From: Streptomyces sp. A3M-1-3
GTDB taxonomy: Bacteria; Actinomycetota; Actinomycetes; Streptomycetales; Streptomycetaceae
Reading direction: 5' to 3'
Assembly: GCF_024213665.1 (NCBI RefSeq)
Contig: NZ_JANAVP010000025.1
Location: forward strand, 39,697-103,696
DNA: 64,000 bases
Shown here: one piece after another, positions 1 through 8,155 of the stretch
How the letters are laid out: each line of letters begins with the position of its first letter
How positions within the stretch are numbered: the stretch's first letter is position 1
The notes under the pieces: model-generated
Told to the model about the DNA's origin: nothing
Seen by the model: only the letters and a program-made list of their open reading frames with translations
Databases searched by the model: none
Program-made: the position numbers and the translations under genes

Positions 1-1
1 T

Positions 2-802
2 ATTCACACGTCCGAACAGCTCAGCTCTCTCACCAAGCTCAGAGCCATCAAGGGCGTGCACCTCACGTGGGAAGACGGGATTCCACCCAGCCTCACCAGG
101 CAACGGGACTTGCAGCGGCTGACGCTGTACAGGAACAAGCGGCTCGTCGACCTGACCCCGCTCGCGGTACTCCAACGGCTGACGCACCTCGGTATTTTCG
201 ACTGCCCAGAGGTGAGCGGCATCCGGCCATTGACATCGCTTCCCCTGCGCTCCCTGTACCTCTCCCGCGTACGGGACGGCCTGTCCCTCAGCCCGCTCTC
301 GGAGATCGCGACGCTCAGAGGCCTGACCATCGACTTCGCGGCCGACATCAGGTGCGTCGGTGACATTCCCGCACACGCGGGCCTGACGTCACTTGGCTTG
401 GGGCAACGGGCTCGTTTCATCGACCTGGACGGACTCGAACGCTGGCCTGACCTCACCACCTTGTCGATTACCGGGGACGAACAGAACGCGCAACTGGCCC
501 GGCAGAGGCCGCTGCCGCCGCTCAAAATGCTGCAGCTGCTCGATCAATCGGCTCTCCGTCCCGATTCACTGCTCCTCCACCAGGAGGTCACCGGGATCTA
601 CCTGACCAGGTGCAGGCTCACCGGGGGACTCGGCCCACTTCGGTCGCTGCCGGCGCTCACCCGCCTTGATCTCAGCGACTGCAGCGGTCCCCTCGATCTG
701 TCCCCCTTGGCTGAATTGGACCAGCTCACGATAGAGATCTCACGCGGCACAAACGTGCAGGGCGCAGAGCTGATCCCGCCGGAGCGGCTCACGTTCGCCT
801 GA
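2..802 (+). CDS. leucine-rich repeat protein, C-terminal part (5' end outside window)
   Basis: The frame is open from the left edge of the window to a TGA at 800-802, so only the last 266 residues are visible and the true start lies upstream. The protein is built of irregular leucine-rich units of about 22-25 residues, with recurring LTxLxLxxCxxLxxLxPLxxL patterns (for example around residues 45-100 and 205-245). Similar tails are found on Streptomyces NACHT-type STAND NTPases, where the LRR region is the sensor. No NTPase motif is inside the window, so that assignment is an inference. A GTG at 56 could be an internal start but has no ribosome binding site. Confidence 0.6.
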   Translation: MHTSEQLSSLTKLRAIKGVHLTWEDGIPPSLTRQRDLQRLTLYRNKRLVDLTPLAVLQRLTHLGIFDCPEVSGIRPLTSLPLRSLYLSRVRDGLSLSPLSEIATLRGLTIDFAADIRCVGDIPAHAGLTSLGLGQRARFIDLDGLERWPDLTTLSITGDEQNAQLARQRPLPPLKMLQLLDQSALRPDSLLLHQEVTGIYLTRCRLTGGLGPLRSLPALTRLDLSDCSGPLDLSPLAELDQLTIEISRGTNVQGAELIPPERLTFA

Positions 803-1253
803 CCCGCAGCCGCCCCGCCAGGACCTGTCACCGCACCCGGACGAACCCCCCGGGGCGAACGCCGGGCTCGTCGCGGCCGCCGGGACCTCCGTCAGCGGCT
901 CGGCGATCTCCGCCACCGTCGGGCCTCGGTGCGCCCTGCCGGCCCAGCAGGCGCTCGTCCACGAAGTGCATGCCGCCGGTCTGCGCGGGGCGCGCGCCGC
1001 CGAGGCCGTACGCGCCGTCCAGTTCCAGATTGTCGGTTTCATCCTGGTCGAACGGAACCGCGAGCGCTCCCCCGTCCAGTCCCCGGGCGAGAGCGAACTG
1101 TGGGACGCGTCCTCTCCGTACGGGCGTTGGTGGCTTCGCTGCTGACGCCCTGACATTTCCGGCATCCCTGGCGTGGCCGAATCGCCGGCCGATCGCCGGC
1201 GAGATCCCGGGCCGATCCTGGGCTGTCAGTCGCAGCCCGTATTCTCTGTGACC
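803..1253. other. 451-bp stretch without a convincing intact gene; possible decayed minus-strand gene
   Basis: No intact frame with a good start is seen. On the minus strand there are three consecutive segments in different frames with strongly coding-like G/C third positions (about 1165-1070, 1070-930 and 930-830), as if one gene had suffered frameshifts. The middle segment reads VPFDQDETDNLELDGAYGLGG. I do not recognise the family. The region may also carry the promoter of the exonuclease gene at 1254. Confidence 0.3.
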
Positions 1254-2222
1254 ATGCTCGACGACCGTACGACCGCAGCAGCGTGGCCGGCCGCGTACCC
1301 CCAGGGGTACGCGGTCGTTGACGTGGAGACCACCGGACTCGCCCGCGACGACCGGATAGTGTCCGCTGCCGTCTACCGGCTCGACGCGCAGGGCAACGTC
1401 GAGGACCACTGGTACACGCTCGTCAACCCGGAGCGGGATCCGGGTCCCGTGTGGATTCACGGGCTCACCAGCGACGTACTCGAAGGCGCCCCGCTCTTCC
1501 AGGACATCGCGTACGAGTTCTCGACGCGGCTCGCGGACCGGGTGCTCGTCGCGCACAACGCCATGTTCGACTGGTCGATGATCGCCCGGGAGTACGCACG
1601 GGCCGAGCGGACCGCCCCCGTCCGGCAGCGGCTGTGCACGATCGCGCTCTCCAAGGAGCTCAGGCTGCCGCTGCCCAACCACAAGCTGGAGTCGCTCGCC
1701 GCGCACTTCGGTGTCGTACAGCAGCGCGCGCACCACGCCCTCGACGACGCGCGCGTGCTCGCCGAGGCGTTCCGGCCCAGCCTGCACGCGGCTGTGCGGG
1801 ACGGGGTGCGGCTGCCGCTGCTGGAATGCCGGCCGCTGACGGAGTGGTCGGACGCGCCCGCCGCACCCCGGGTCGGATACCAGGCCTCGTACCGGCCGAT
1901 GAGCTGGCGACCCTCCCGCAGGCGGCCGGCCTGCCCCTACCCGAACCCCGGGCGGTACGAGGTGGGCAGGCCGCTGAAGCAGGGCATGCGGGTGGCGTTC
2001 TCCGGCGACACATCCGTCGACCGCGAGCTGCTGGAGGACCGGGCGGTCGAGGCGGGGCTGCACATCGCCACGAGTGTGTCCCGGCTCACCAGTCTGCTGG
2101 TCACGAACGACCCCGGCTCCGCGACCTCCAAGACGGTCAAGGCCAGGTCGTACGCCACCCCGGTGGTCGACGAGGCGGCCTTCACCCAGCTGCTGCGGGA
2201 CGTGGCCCCGGCAGACGGGTGA
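1254..2222 (+). CDS. DEDDh family 3'-5' exonuclease with C-terminal BRCT domain
   Basis: The 322-residue protein begins with an RNase T/DnaQ-type exonuclease domain (residues 18-175). ExoI motif VDVETTGL supplies D23 and E25, ExoII HNAMFD supplies D106, and ExoIII HHALDDA supplies H160 and D165. These are the metal-binding and catalytic residues of proofreading-type exonucleases. A BRCT-like domain follows (about 250-320, MRVAFSGDTSVDRELLEDRA onward), the domain that recognises DNA ends or phosphorylated partners. A longer frame reaches back to 1173, but the ATG at 1254 gives the usual short N-terminus before the exonuclease fold. It is likely a DNA repair or processing nuclease rather than the replicative epsilon subunit. 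Confidence 0.88.
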   Translation: MLDDRTTAAAWPAAYPQGYAVVDVETTGLARDDRIVSAAVYRLDAQGNVEDHWYTLVNPERDPGPVWIHGLTSDVLEGAPLFQDIAYEFSTRLADRVLVAHNAMFDWSMIAREYARAERTAPVRQRLCTIALSKELRLPLPNHKLESLAAHFGVVQQRAHHALDDARVLAEAFRPSLHAAVRDGVRLPLLECRPLTEWSDAPAAPRVGYQASYRPMSWRPSRRRPACPYPNPGRYEVGRPLKQGMRVAFSGDTSVDRELLEDRAVEAGLHIATSVSRLTSLLVTNDPGSATSKTVKARSYATPVVDEAAFTQLLRDVAPADG

Positions 2223-2286
2223 TTGCCCGACGACTCGCCAGCCACCCGCTCGCCCCGCCGCCGCCGTGCGCCGCACCCTGTGGCGC

Positions 2287-2520
2287 ATGGCACGTTGCGA
2301 GGTATGCGGAAACGACTACGGCATGTCCTTCGAGGTGCACGCGCAGGGCGCGGTGCACGTCTTCGACTGCTTCTCCTGCGCCATTCACCGCATGGCGCCC
2401 CTGTGTGAGCACTGCAAGGTCCAGATCATCGGCCAGGGCGTCGAGGCCGAGGGCCACTTCTACTGCGGTGCCCACTGCGCCCGCGCCGAGGGGAGGGTGG
2501 GCATCGTCGACAAAGTCTGA
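2287..2520 (+). CDS. small eight-cysteine zinc-ribbon protein
   Basis: A 77-residue protein with four cysteine pairs: C4/C7, C28/C31, C40/C43 and C60/C64. The spacing suggests two zinc-binding knuckle sites. There is no membrane segment or signal peptide. It is a conserved actinobacterial hypothetical whose partner is unknown to me. It lies 64 bp after the exonuclease gene, and its stop is followed within 30 bp by a strong hairpin, so it probably ends a short transcript. The ATG at 2287 is the only start that keeps the first CxxC intact without a low-complexity extension. Confidence 0.75.
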   Translation: MARCEVCGNDYGMSFEVHAQGAVHVFDCFSCAIHRMAPLCEHCKVQIIGQGVEAEGHFYCGAHCARAEGRVGIVDKV

Positions 2521-2550
2521 AACCGCGGATCCACCCCCTCCGTCCGGGCA

Positions 2551-2579
2551 CCCCATGACCGAGTTGTACGGTCATGGGG
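2551..2579 (+). terminator. perfect 11-bp hairpin overlapping the SURF1 start region
   Basis: The arms CCCCATGACCG (2551-2561) and CGGTCATGGGG (2569-2579) are exact reverse complements around a 7-base loop. It sits 31 bp after the zinc-ribbon stop and could terminate that transcript. The candidate SURF1 starts fall inside the hairpin (ATG at 2555) or on its last base (GTG at 2579), so it could also gate SURF1 translation. Confidence 0.6.
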
Positions 2580-3379
2580 TGTACCGCTTCCTGTTGACCC
2601 GGCAGTGGGTGATCCTCACCCTCCTGGCACTCGTCCTCATCCCCGTGATGGTCGAGCTGGGCTTCTGGCAGTTCCACCGCCACGAGCACCGGGTCGCACA
2701 GAACCAGCTGATCGCCGCCAATCTGGCCGCGAAGCCGGTCCCGGCCGGCGAGCTGACCTCCCCGGGCCACACCGTTCCGCGTGCCGACTACTGGCGCCGG
2801 GTGACCGTCACCGGTACGTACGACACCGCGCACGAGGTGGTCGTCCGCCGCCGGACCTCCGCCGACGACCGGGTCGGCTTCCATGTCCTGACGCCGCTGG
2901 TGATGAAGGACGGTCGCGCGGTCCTCGTCAACCGCGGCTGGATCCCGTTCGCCTCCGACCAGCAGGCGTTCCCCGAGGTGCCGCCCACCCCGCGGGGCGA
3001 GTTGACGGTGACCGGCCGGCTGAAGGCCGACGAGACGACGGGCGCCAGCGGAATCAAGGACCTCAAGGGGCTGCCGGACCGCCAGGTCATGCTGATCAAC
3101 AGCGAGCAGCAGGCGAAGGCCCTGTCCCGGCCGGTGCTCGGCGGCTACCTCGAGCAGACCGCTCCCGAGCCCGCCGGAGACTCCCCCGAACCGGTCCCGG
3201 CCCCCGACCACGACTCCATCGGCGCCCACATGGCATACGCCGTGCAGTGGTGGCTCTTCGCCGCCGGAGTGCCCGTCGGCTGGCTGATCCTGGTCCGCCG
3301 CGAGAAGCAGGACGGGGCCGCCGCCGCCGGTACCCCGGACGAATCGGCCGACCCGGCCGAGGTCGCCGCCACCGCCTGA
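2579..3379 (+). CDS. SURF1 family cytochrome oxidase biogenesis protein
   Basis: A 266-residue membrane protein with the SURF1 layout: an N-terminal transmembrane helix (residues 10-28) ending in the FWQFHRHEHR motif, a large extracytoplasmic domain with NRGWIPF near residue 119, and a C-terminal helix (HMAYAVQWWLFAAGVPVGWLI). SURF1 proteins help insert heme a into subunit I of aa3-type cytochrome oxidase. The tail after the second helix is Ala/Glu-rich. The start is uncertain: GTG at 2579 matches family N-termini (VYRFLLTRQW), while ATG at 2555 would add eight residues. Neither has a clear ribosome binding site because both lie in a hairpin. Confidence 0.88.
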   Translation: MYRFLLTRQWVILTLLALVLIPVMVELGFWQFHRHEHRVAQNQLIAANLAAKPVPAGELTSPGHTVPRADYWRRVTVTGTYDTAHEVVVRRRTSADDRVGFHVLTPLVMKDGRAVLVNRGWIPFASDQQAFPEVPPTPRGELTVTGRLKADETTGASGIKDLKGLPDRQVMLINSEQQAKALSRPVLGGYLEQTAPEPAGDSPEPVPAPDHDSIGAHMAYAVQWWLFAAGVPVGWLILVRREKQDGAAAAGTPDESADPAEVAATA

Positions 3380-3425
3380 TCTGCCGGACTGATTGGCCCC
3401 TCGGCCTTGCGGGAACACGGATCGC

Positions 3426-5210
3426 GTGACCCAACGCATCGAGGACTACGCCCTGATCGGCGATCTCCAGACCGCCGCCCTGGTCGGCCGGGACGGTTCC
3501 GTCGACTGGCTGTGCCTGCCCCGGTTCGACTCGGCCGCCTGCTTCGCCGCGCTGCTCGGCGACCAGGAGAACGGCCACTGGCGGATCGCACCGGAGGGTG
3601 CGGGCAACTGCACCCGTCGCGGGTACGCCGACGACTCACTCGTCCTGGAGTCGATCTGGGAGACCGAGCACGGCGCCGTCAAGGTCAGCGACCTCATGCC
3701 GCAGCGCGACGTCGCACCCGACGTGGTCCGGATCATCGAGGGACTCTCCGGAGAGGTCGCCATGCGCAGCACGCTCCGGCTGCGCTTCGACTACGGCAGC
3801 ATCGTGCCGTGGATGCGCCGCTCCGACGGGCACCGGGTGGCGATCGCCGGACCCGACTCCGTATGGCTGCGCAGCGAGCCGGCCGTGAAGACCTGGGGCA
3901 AGCGGAACGCCACCTACTCCACGTTCACCGTCGCCGAGGGCGAGCGGGTCGCGTTCGTCCTGACCTGGCACCCCTCTCACGAGCCGCGCCCTGCCCTGGT
4001 CGACCCCTTCGAGGCGCTGCAGCACAGCCTGGAGGACTGGCAGGAGTGGTCCGGGCGATGCCGGTACCAGGGTCCGTACCGCGAAGCCGTCCTCCGCTCG
4101 CTGATCACCCTCAAGGCCCTGACGTACGCCCCCACCGGCGGCATCGTCGCCGCCCCCACCACCTCGCTGCCCGAGGAGATCGGCGGCGTACGCAACTGGG
4201 ACTACCGGTACTGCTGGCTGCGCGACGCCACCCTCACCCTCGGCTCTCTGCTCTCCGCCGGCTATCTCGACGAGGCCGCGGCCTGGCGGGACTGGCTGCT
4301 GCGCGCGGTCGCCGGCGACCCCGCCGACCTGCAGATCATGTACGGGCTCGCGGGCGAACGGCGGCTGCCGGAGACGGAGCTGCCCTGGCTGCGCGGGTAC
4401 GAGTCGTCCGCCCCCGTACGGATCGGCAACGCCGCCGTCAACCAGCTCCAGCTCGACGTGTACGGGGAGGTCATCGACTCCCTTCATCTGGCGCGCTGTG
4501 CGGGCCTGGTGGCGGAGAAGAATGCCTGGCACCTGCAAGTCAGCCTGCTCGGCTTCCTGGAGAACAGCTGGCGCGAGCCGGACGAGGGACTGTGGGAAGT
4601 ACGAGGCCCGCGCCGCCACTTCGTGCACTCCAAGGTGATGGCGTGGGTGGCGGCGGACCGCGCGGTACGCACCCTGGAGGCCGAGCCGAGCCTCAGCGGC
4701 AGCCTCGGGCGGTGGCGCGCGATGCGGGACGAGGTCCACCGGGAGGTGTGCGAGAAGGGCTACGACCCGGTCCGCAACACCTTTACGCAGTTCTACGGCT
4801 CCGAGGAACTGGACGCGGCGACCCTCCTCATCCCCCGGGTCGGGTTCCTGCCGCCGGACGATCCGCGGGTCATCGGGACCATCGACGCGGTGCGCGACGA
4901 ACTCGGCCACGGCGGCCTCGTCCGCCGCTACAGCACGGAGGGCAGGCCGGTTGACGGGCTGCCGGGTGACGAGGGCACCTTTCTGGCCTGCTCGTTCTGG
5001 CTGGCCGACGCGCTGCGCATGACCGGCCGGGTGAAGGAGGCCCGCGAGGTGTTCGAGCGGCTGCTGTCGCTGCGCAACGATGTCGGGCTGCTGGCCGAGG
5101 AGTACGACCCGCTCTCGGGGCGGCAGCTCGGAAACTACCCGCAAGCCTTCAGCCACATCGGTCTGGTGGGGACCGCCCTCGCTCTCGACCGGGAGGAGAC
5201 GGCAGGATAG
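3426..5210 (+). CDS. glycoside hydrolase family 15 protein (glucoamylase/trehalase-like)
   Basis: A 594-residue cytoplasmic protein with the trehalase-like N-terminal domain (IEDYALIGDLQTAALVGRDG) followed by an (alpha/alpha)6 barrel of the GH15 fold. The signature RNWDYRYCWLRDATLTL lies near residue 260, and a late EEYDP motif near residue 560 is where the second catalytic carboxylate is expected. Actinobacterial relatives hydrolyse alpha,alpha-trehalose or glucan ends; the substrate cannot be settled from sequence. GTG at 3426 is chosen because family N-termini begin right at the IEDY motif. It follows SURF1 by 46 bp and is followed four bases later by the SDR gene, suggesting co-transcription. 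Confidence 0.88.
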   Translation: MTQRIEDYALIGDLQTAALVGRDGSVDWLCLPRFDSAACFAALLGDQENGHWRIAPEGAGNCTRRGYADDSLVLESIWETEHGAVKVSDLMPQRDVAPDVVRIIEGLSGEVAMRSTLRLRFDYGSIVPWMRRSDGHRVAIAGPDSVWLRSEPAVKTWGKRNATYSTFTVAEGERVAFVLTWHPSHEPRPALVDPFEALQHSLEDWQEWSGRCRYQGPYREAVLRSLITLKALTYAPTGGIVAAPTTSLPEEIGGVRNWDYRYCWLRDATLTLGSLLSAGYLDEAAAWRDWLLRAVAGDPADLQIMYGLAGERRLPETELPWLRGYESSAPVRIGNAAVNQLQLDVYGEVIDSLHLARCAGLVAEKNAWHLQVSLLGFLENSWREPDEGLWEVRGPRRHFVHSKVMAWVAADRAVRTLEAEPSLSGSLGRWRAMRDEVHREVCEKGYDPVRNTFTQFYGSEELDAATLLIPRVGFLPPDDPRVIGTIDAVRDELGHGGLVRRYSTEGRPVDGLPGDEGTFLACSFWLADALRMTGRVKEAREVFERLLSLRNDVGLLAEEYDPLSGRQLGNYPQAFSHIGLVGTALALDREETAG

Positions 5211-5214
5211 GGCC

Positions 5215-5970
5215 ATGGATCTTGGACTGAGGGACCGCGTCTACGTCGTCACCGGAGCCACCCGCGGGCTGGGCCACGCCTCGGCGACCGCGCTCGCCGC
5301 CGAGGGCGCGAAGGTGATCATCACCGGCCGGGACGAGAAGGGCGCCGCGGAGGCCGCCGCCGGGCTCGGCCCGGGCGCGCTGGGCGTGGCCGCCGACAAC
5401 GCCGACCCGGCGATCGCGCAACGGCTGATCAGCACCGCGCGCGAGCGGTTCGGCCGCTTCGACGGCATCCTCATCAGCGTCGGCGGCCCGGCGCCCGGCT
5501 TCGCCGCCGACAACACGGACGAGCAGTGGCAGGCGGCGTTCGAGTCGGTGTTCCTGGGCGCGGTACGGCTGGCCCGCGCGGCCGCGGCGGAGCTGGGCGA
5601 GGGCGGGGTCATCGGCTTCGTACTCTCCGGCTCCGTCCACGAGCCCATCCCGGGCCTGACCATCTCGAACGGCCTGCGCCCGGGTCTCGCCGGCTTCGCG
5701 AAGTCGCTCGCGGACGAGCTGGGCCCGCGCGGCGTCCGGGTGATCGGTCTGCTGCCGGCCCGGATCGACACGGACCGGGTCCGGGAACTCGACGCGCTGT
5801 CGGGCGACGCGGAGTCGGCCCGGGCGGCGAACGAGTCCCGCATCCCGCTGCGCCGGTACGGAACCCCGGAGGAGTTCGGCAGGACGGCGGCGTTCCTGCT
5901 CTCGCCGGCGGCGTCCTACCTGACGGGAGTCATGCTCCCGGTGGACGGCGGCGCCCGCCACGGCTTCTGA
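5215..5970 (+). CDS. SDR family oxidoreductase lacking the usual catalytic tyrosine
   Basis: A 251-residue Rossmann-fold short-chain dehydrogenase. The cofactor loop TGATRGLGHA is at residues 13-22 and the NNAG-equivalent region reads ISVGGPAPG. The active-site Ser is in LSGSVHEP, but the YxxxK motif is replaced by an NGLRPGLAGFAKSLA sequence: Asn/Leu stands where Tyr is expected, while the later Lys is kept. A small FabG-like SDR subgroup has this substitution, so catalysis may differ or be lost. The C-terminus (LPVDGGARHGF) is typical. ATG at 5215 follows the GH15 stop by four bases. Confidence 0.85.
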   Translation: MDLGLRDRVYVVTGATRGLGHASATALAAEGAKVIITGRDEKGAAEAAAGLGPGALGVAADNADPAIAQRLISTARERFGRFDGILISVGGPAPGFAADNTDEQWQAAFESVFLGAVRLARAAAAELGEGGVIGFVLSGSVHEPIPGLTISNGLRPGLAGFAKSLADELGPRGVRVIGLLPARIDTDRVRELDALSGDAESARAANESRIPLRRYGTPEEFGRTAAFLLSPAASYLTGVMLPVDGGARHGF

Positions 5971-6349
5971 CCCCGCGTCGGCCCTCGTAGGCCACCGCCC
6001 GCGGCCCTGGATCAGTCGTCCGCCAGGCGTGCCCCGAACGCCGCACGCCCACCTTCGACGCCGAAGAAACGCAGCCCCAGGGCCTGCGGCCGGGAGCAGG
6101 CACGCAGGCGCGCGTGCCGACGAGACCCACTTGGCCCGGCCCCGGCATCGCGGAGCAGAGTCGGGCACACCGGCGGGCGTACCGGCGAGACGTAGGTGGC
6201 CCAGCCCCGGGCCTTGCCGAGCTGGAGCGGGCTTCCCGCCGGGGCGGGCAGGGACGCGAGTACGCCCGCGGGTGTACGGCGAGGCAGGCATTGCCGGACG
6301 GCGGCCGGTGGGATGCGGACCTCTCCTCGGCCGGGACGGCCGAACGCCG
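5971..6349. other. 379-bp region between convergent units, no convincing gene
   Basis: This lies between the plus-strand SDR gene and the 3' end of the minus-strand Asp23 cluster. No frame has coding-like third positions throughout. A minus-strand frame ending at 6012 has a protein-like tail (LGLRFFGVEGGRAAFGARLADD is about its last 22 residues, with the stop at 6012-6014) but no credible start, so it may be a gene remnant or part of a dispersed repeat. It presumably contains terminators for both flanking transcripts. Confidence 0.35.
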
Positions 6350-6928
6350 TCAGGACACGCGTTCCGCTCGGTGTTTTACCGCCCTCAGGCGGACCTCCGA
6401 CGGCAGGGCCGCCAGGCCCGCCGAGTCCCGGGCGTGGGCCAGTGCCTCGTCCGTGAGGCTCGACAGGGTCTCCGCCGGGGCCGCGTGGGGCTCGAGCAGG
6501 AGGTTCACCCGGGTCGTGGGCGCGTTCCGGCGGCCCTGCAGATGGACGTGGGCGCGCGACACCCCGTCCATCGCCTCCGCCTCGCTCGCCACTACGCCCT
6601 CCAGTGCCCGTCCCCGCAGCAGGGCCGCCTCCCCGTCGCCGCTGTCGACCAGCACCTCGGCCAGCCGCGACCGCCGGAACTGGGCCAGCAGCCACCACAG
6701 GGCAAGCAGTACGCAGACGGCCAGGGCCGCCAGGACCACGGGCCACCACCAGCCTTCGTCGCGCCACCGGTTCCGGTCCGCGCGGCTCAGCAGTACGTCG
6801 TCGCGCCCGTCGAACGGCCACCAGGACGGCACACCGAGGCCGAACCCGGCGGCCAGCACCGCGCCGCCGACCGCGATCAGTACCAGTCCCACCAGCCCGA
6901 GCAGCACCCGGTTGACCGTACTCAGCAC
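6350..6928 (-). CDS. amaP: AmaP-like alkaline shock membrane anchor protein
   Basis: A 192-residue membrane protein, last gene of a minus-strand cluster with two Asp23/Gls24 proteins. An N-terminal hydrophobic hairpin (LLGLVGLVLIAVGGAVLAAG and, near residues 60-80, WWWPVVLAALAVCVLLALWW) is followed by a cytoplasmic domain. In Staphylococcus, AmaP tethers Asp23 to the membrane, and the same role is inferred here. GTG at 6928 gives the family N-terminus (VLSTVNRVLLGL) and lies seven bases after the upstream stop; longer starts would run deep into the preceding gene. Confidence 0.72.
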   Translation of the reverse strand: MLSTVNRVLLGLVGLVLIAVGGAVLAAGFGLGVPSWWPFDGRDDVLLSRADRNRWRDEGWWWPVVLAALAVCVLLALWWLLAQFRRSRLAEVLVDSGDGEAALLRGRALEGVVASEAEAMDGVSRAHVHLQGRRNAPTTRVNLLLEPHAAPAETLSSLTDEALAHARDSAGLAALPSEVRLRAVKHRAERVS

Positions 6929-6935
6929 CGCCGCA

Positions 6936-7568
6936 TCACCTCTTCTTCGCCGGCCGGCCGACATGGACGGACAGCCCCGGGGGGTGGGCGAGCCCGAGTT
7001 CCCTGATGCCGGCGGCCAGTACCGTGTCCAGATCGGCGCGTACGTCGTCGAGTTCACGGAAGTGGGACACGGCACGGACCGCTGCCTTCGAGCGCCGCAC
7101 CCGTACCCGTACCGCCTGGACGCCGGACACCTCCATCGCCCGGTCGCGCAGCACCATTGCTGCCGCGTCCCGGTCCAGCCCGGCCCGTACGTCGGCGTTG
7201 CGGCGCCGCATCGGGAGGATGCGGCGCAGCCCCGCAGTGACCGCCAGCACCAGCAGCCACACCCCGAGCGCGACGGCCGCCGCCGCGCCCGCCAGCACCC
7301 AGACGTCGTCCAACGGGCGCTCCGCGAGCTCCTGGGCGAGGACCCGGCGCCACCGCATCGCGGGGCGGTCGGCCCGTACCGCCGCGAGGTCGTAGAGCAG
7401 CAGGCCCGCGGCGCCCAGCGCCACCAGAGCGGTCAGCCCGGCCGGTAGCCTGCGCCCCGACCAGAACCGGCCCGCCTTGTCGGCATCCCCGGCCTCGGCC
7501 GGAGCCGGCACCGGGTCGTACGCCGCGGCGGAGGCCGACTGATCCAGCTCCGGCGATCGAGCACTCAT
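6936..7568 (-). CDS. DUF6286-type membrane protein of the Asp23 cluster
   Basis: A 210-residue protein with a disordered acidic/proline N-terminus (1-45), two hydrophobic segments (LTALVALGAAGLLLYDL and VWVLAGAAAAVALGVWLLVL) and a C-terminal domain of Asp23-like character (VRVRVRRSKAAVRAVSHF; the end is LSVHVGRPAKKR). Its start overlaps the end of the preceding Asp23 gene by four bases, so the two are translationally coupled. It resembles AmaP in layout and may act as a second membrane anchor. Function beyond that is unknown. Confidence 0.7.
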   Translation of the reverse strand: MSARSPELDQSASAAAYDPVPAPAEAGDADKAGRFWSGRRLPAGLTALVALGAAGLLLYDLAAVRADRPAMRWRRVLAQELAERPLDDVWVLAGAAAAVALGVWLLVLAVTAGLRRILPMRRRNADVRAGLDRDAAAMVLRDRAMEVSGVQAVRVRVRRSKAAVRAVSHFRELDDVRADLDTVLAAGIRELGLAHPPGLSVHVGRPAKKR

Positions 7569-7924
7569 CGGATCCTCCCCTTGGCCGCGCCCCGTGAGTG
7601 CACCGAGTGCAGCCGTTCTACCTGGACGGCCACTTCGGGCACCTCCATTCCCGCCAACGCATTTACCCGCTGGGAGACTTGGCGACGCACCGAGGCGCAC
7701 TGGCCGCCGATGTCGGACGGGTAGTCGAGATCGAGACTGATCCGCACCCGGGCGATGTCGTGGTGCACGGTGACGGACGCATGCGGCCGGCTGCCCTCCG
7801 CCGGAACGGCCTCCAACGCCTCCCGCGCCGCCTGCGCGGCGATCTTGGCGACGACCCGGTCGGCGATCCGGGTGGCCCCGCGTTCAGCCGCCTCGACCGG
7901 CCCCGAGGATGTCACGCGGGTCAC
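7565..7924 (-). CDS. Asp23/Gls24 family envelope stress protein (short paralogue)
   Basis: A 119-residue soluble protein with the Asp23 fold signature: a TRIADRVVAKIAAQAAREALE helix near the N-terminus, then beta strands of alternating hydrophobics (ASVTVHHDIARVRISLDLDY) and the VRRQVSQRVNALAGMEV helix. Asp23 proteins form membrane-associated networks under envelope or alkaline stress in Gram-positive bacteria. It overlaps the small membrane protein upstream by four bases (ATGA) and the DUF6286 gene downstream, so it sits in the middle of a coupled operon. Confidence 0.8.
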   Translation of the reverse strand: MTRVTSSGPVEAAERGATRIADRVVAKIAAQAAREALEAVPAEGSRPHASVTVHHDIARVRISLDLDYPSDIGGQCASVRRQVSQRVNALAGMEVPEVAVQVERLHSVHSRGAAKGRIR

Positions 7925-8112
7925 CGCCGCCGGTCGTCACGCTCGCGGGGGCGAAAGAAGTCGCCGGGTTCCAGGTCCCCGTCCAGGAACCTGCCCACGA
8001 CAAAGCCGACGGCTCCGAGCGCCGCCACCAGCAGAAAGGCCCCGAAGCCGCCGAAGTATCCGGCGAACCCGAGCGCCATGCCGGCCACCAGGCCGACCAC
8101 CGCCATGCTCAT
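7921..8112 (-). CDS. small two-helix membrane protein of the Asp23 cluster
   Basis: A 63-residue protein made almost entirely of two hydrophobic helices (VVGLVAGMALGFAGYFG and FLLVAALGAVGFVVGRFL) plus a charged tail (PRERDDRRR), as in the DUF2273/Gls24-associated small membrane proteins that neighbour Asp23 genes in other Gram-positives. The ATG at 8112 has a strong GAGGAG ribosome binding site a few bases upstream. The stop overlaps the next Asp23 start. Confidence 0.72.
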   Translation of the reverse strand: MSMAVVGLVAGMALGFAGYFGGFGAFLLVAALGAVGFVVGRFLDGDLEPGDFFRPRERDDRRR

Positions 8113-8155
8113 GCTGAGCTCCTCTACGGATCTAGCGATCCAGCGATCCACCGTC

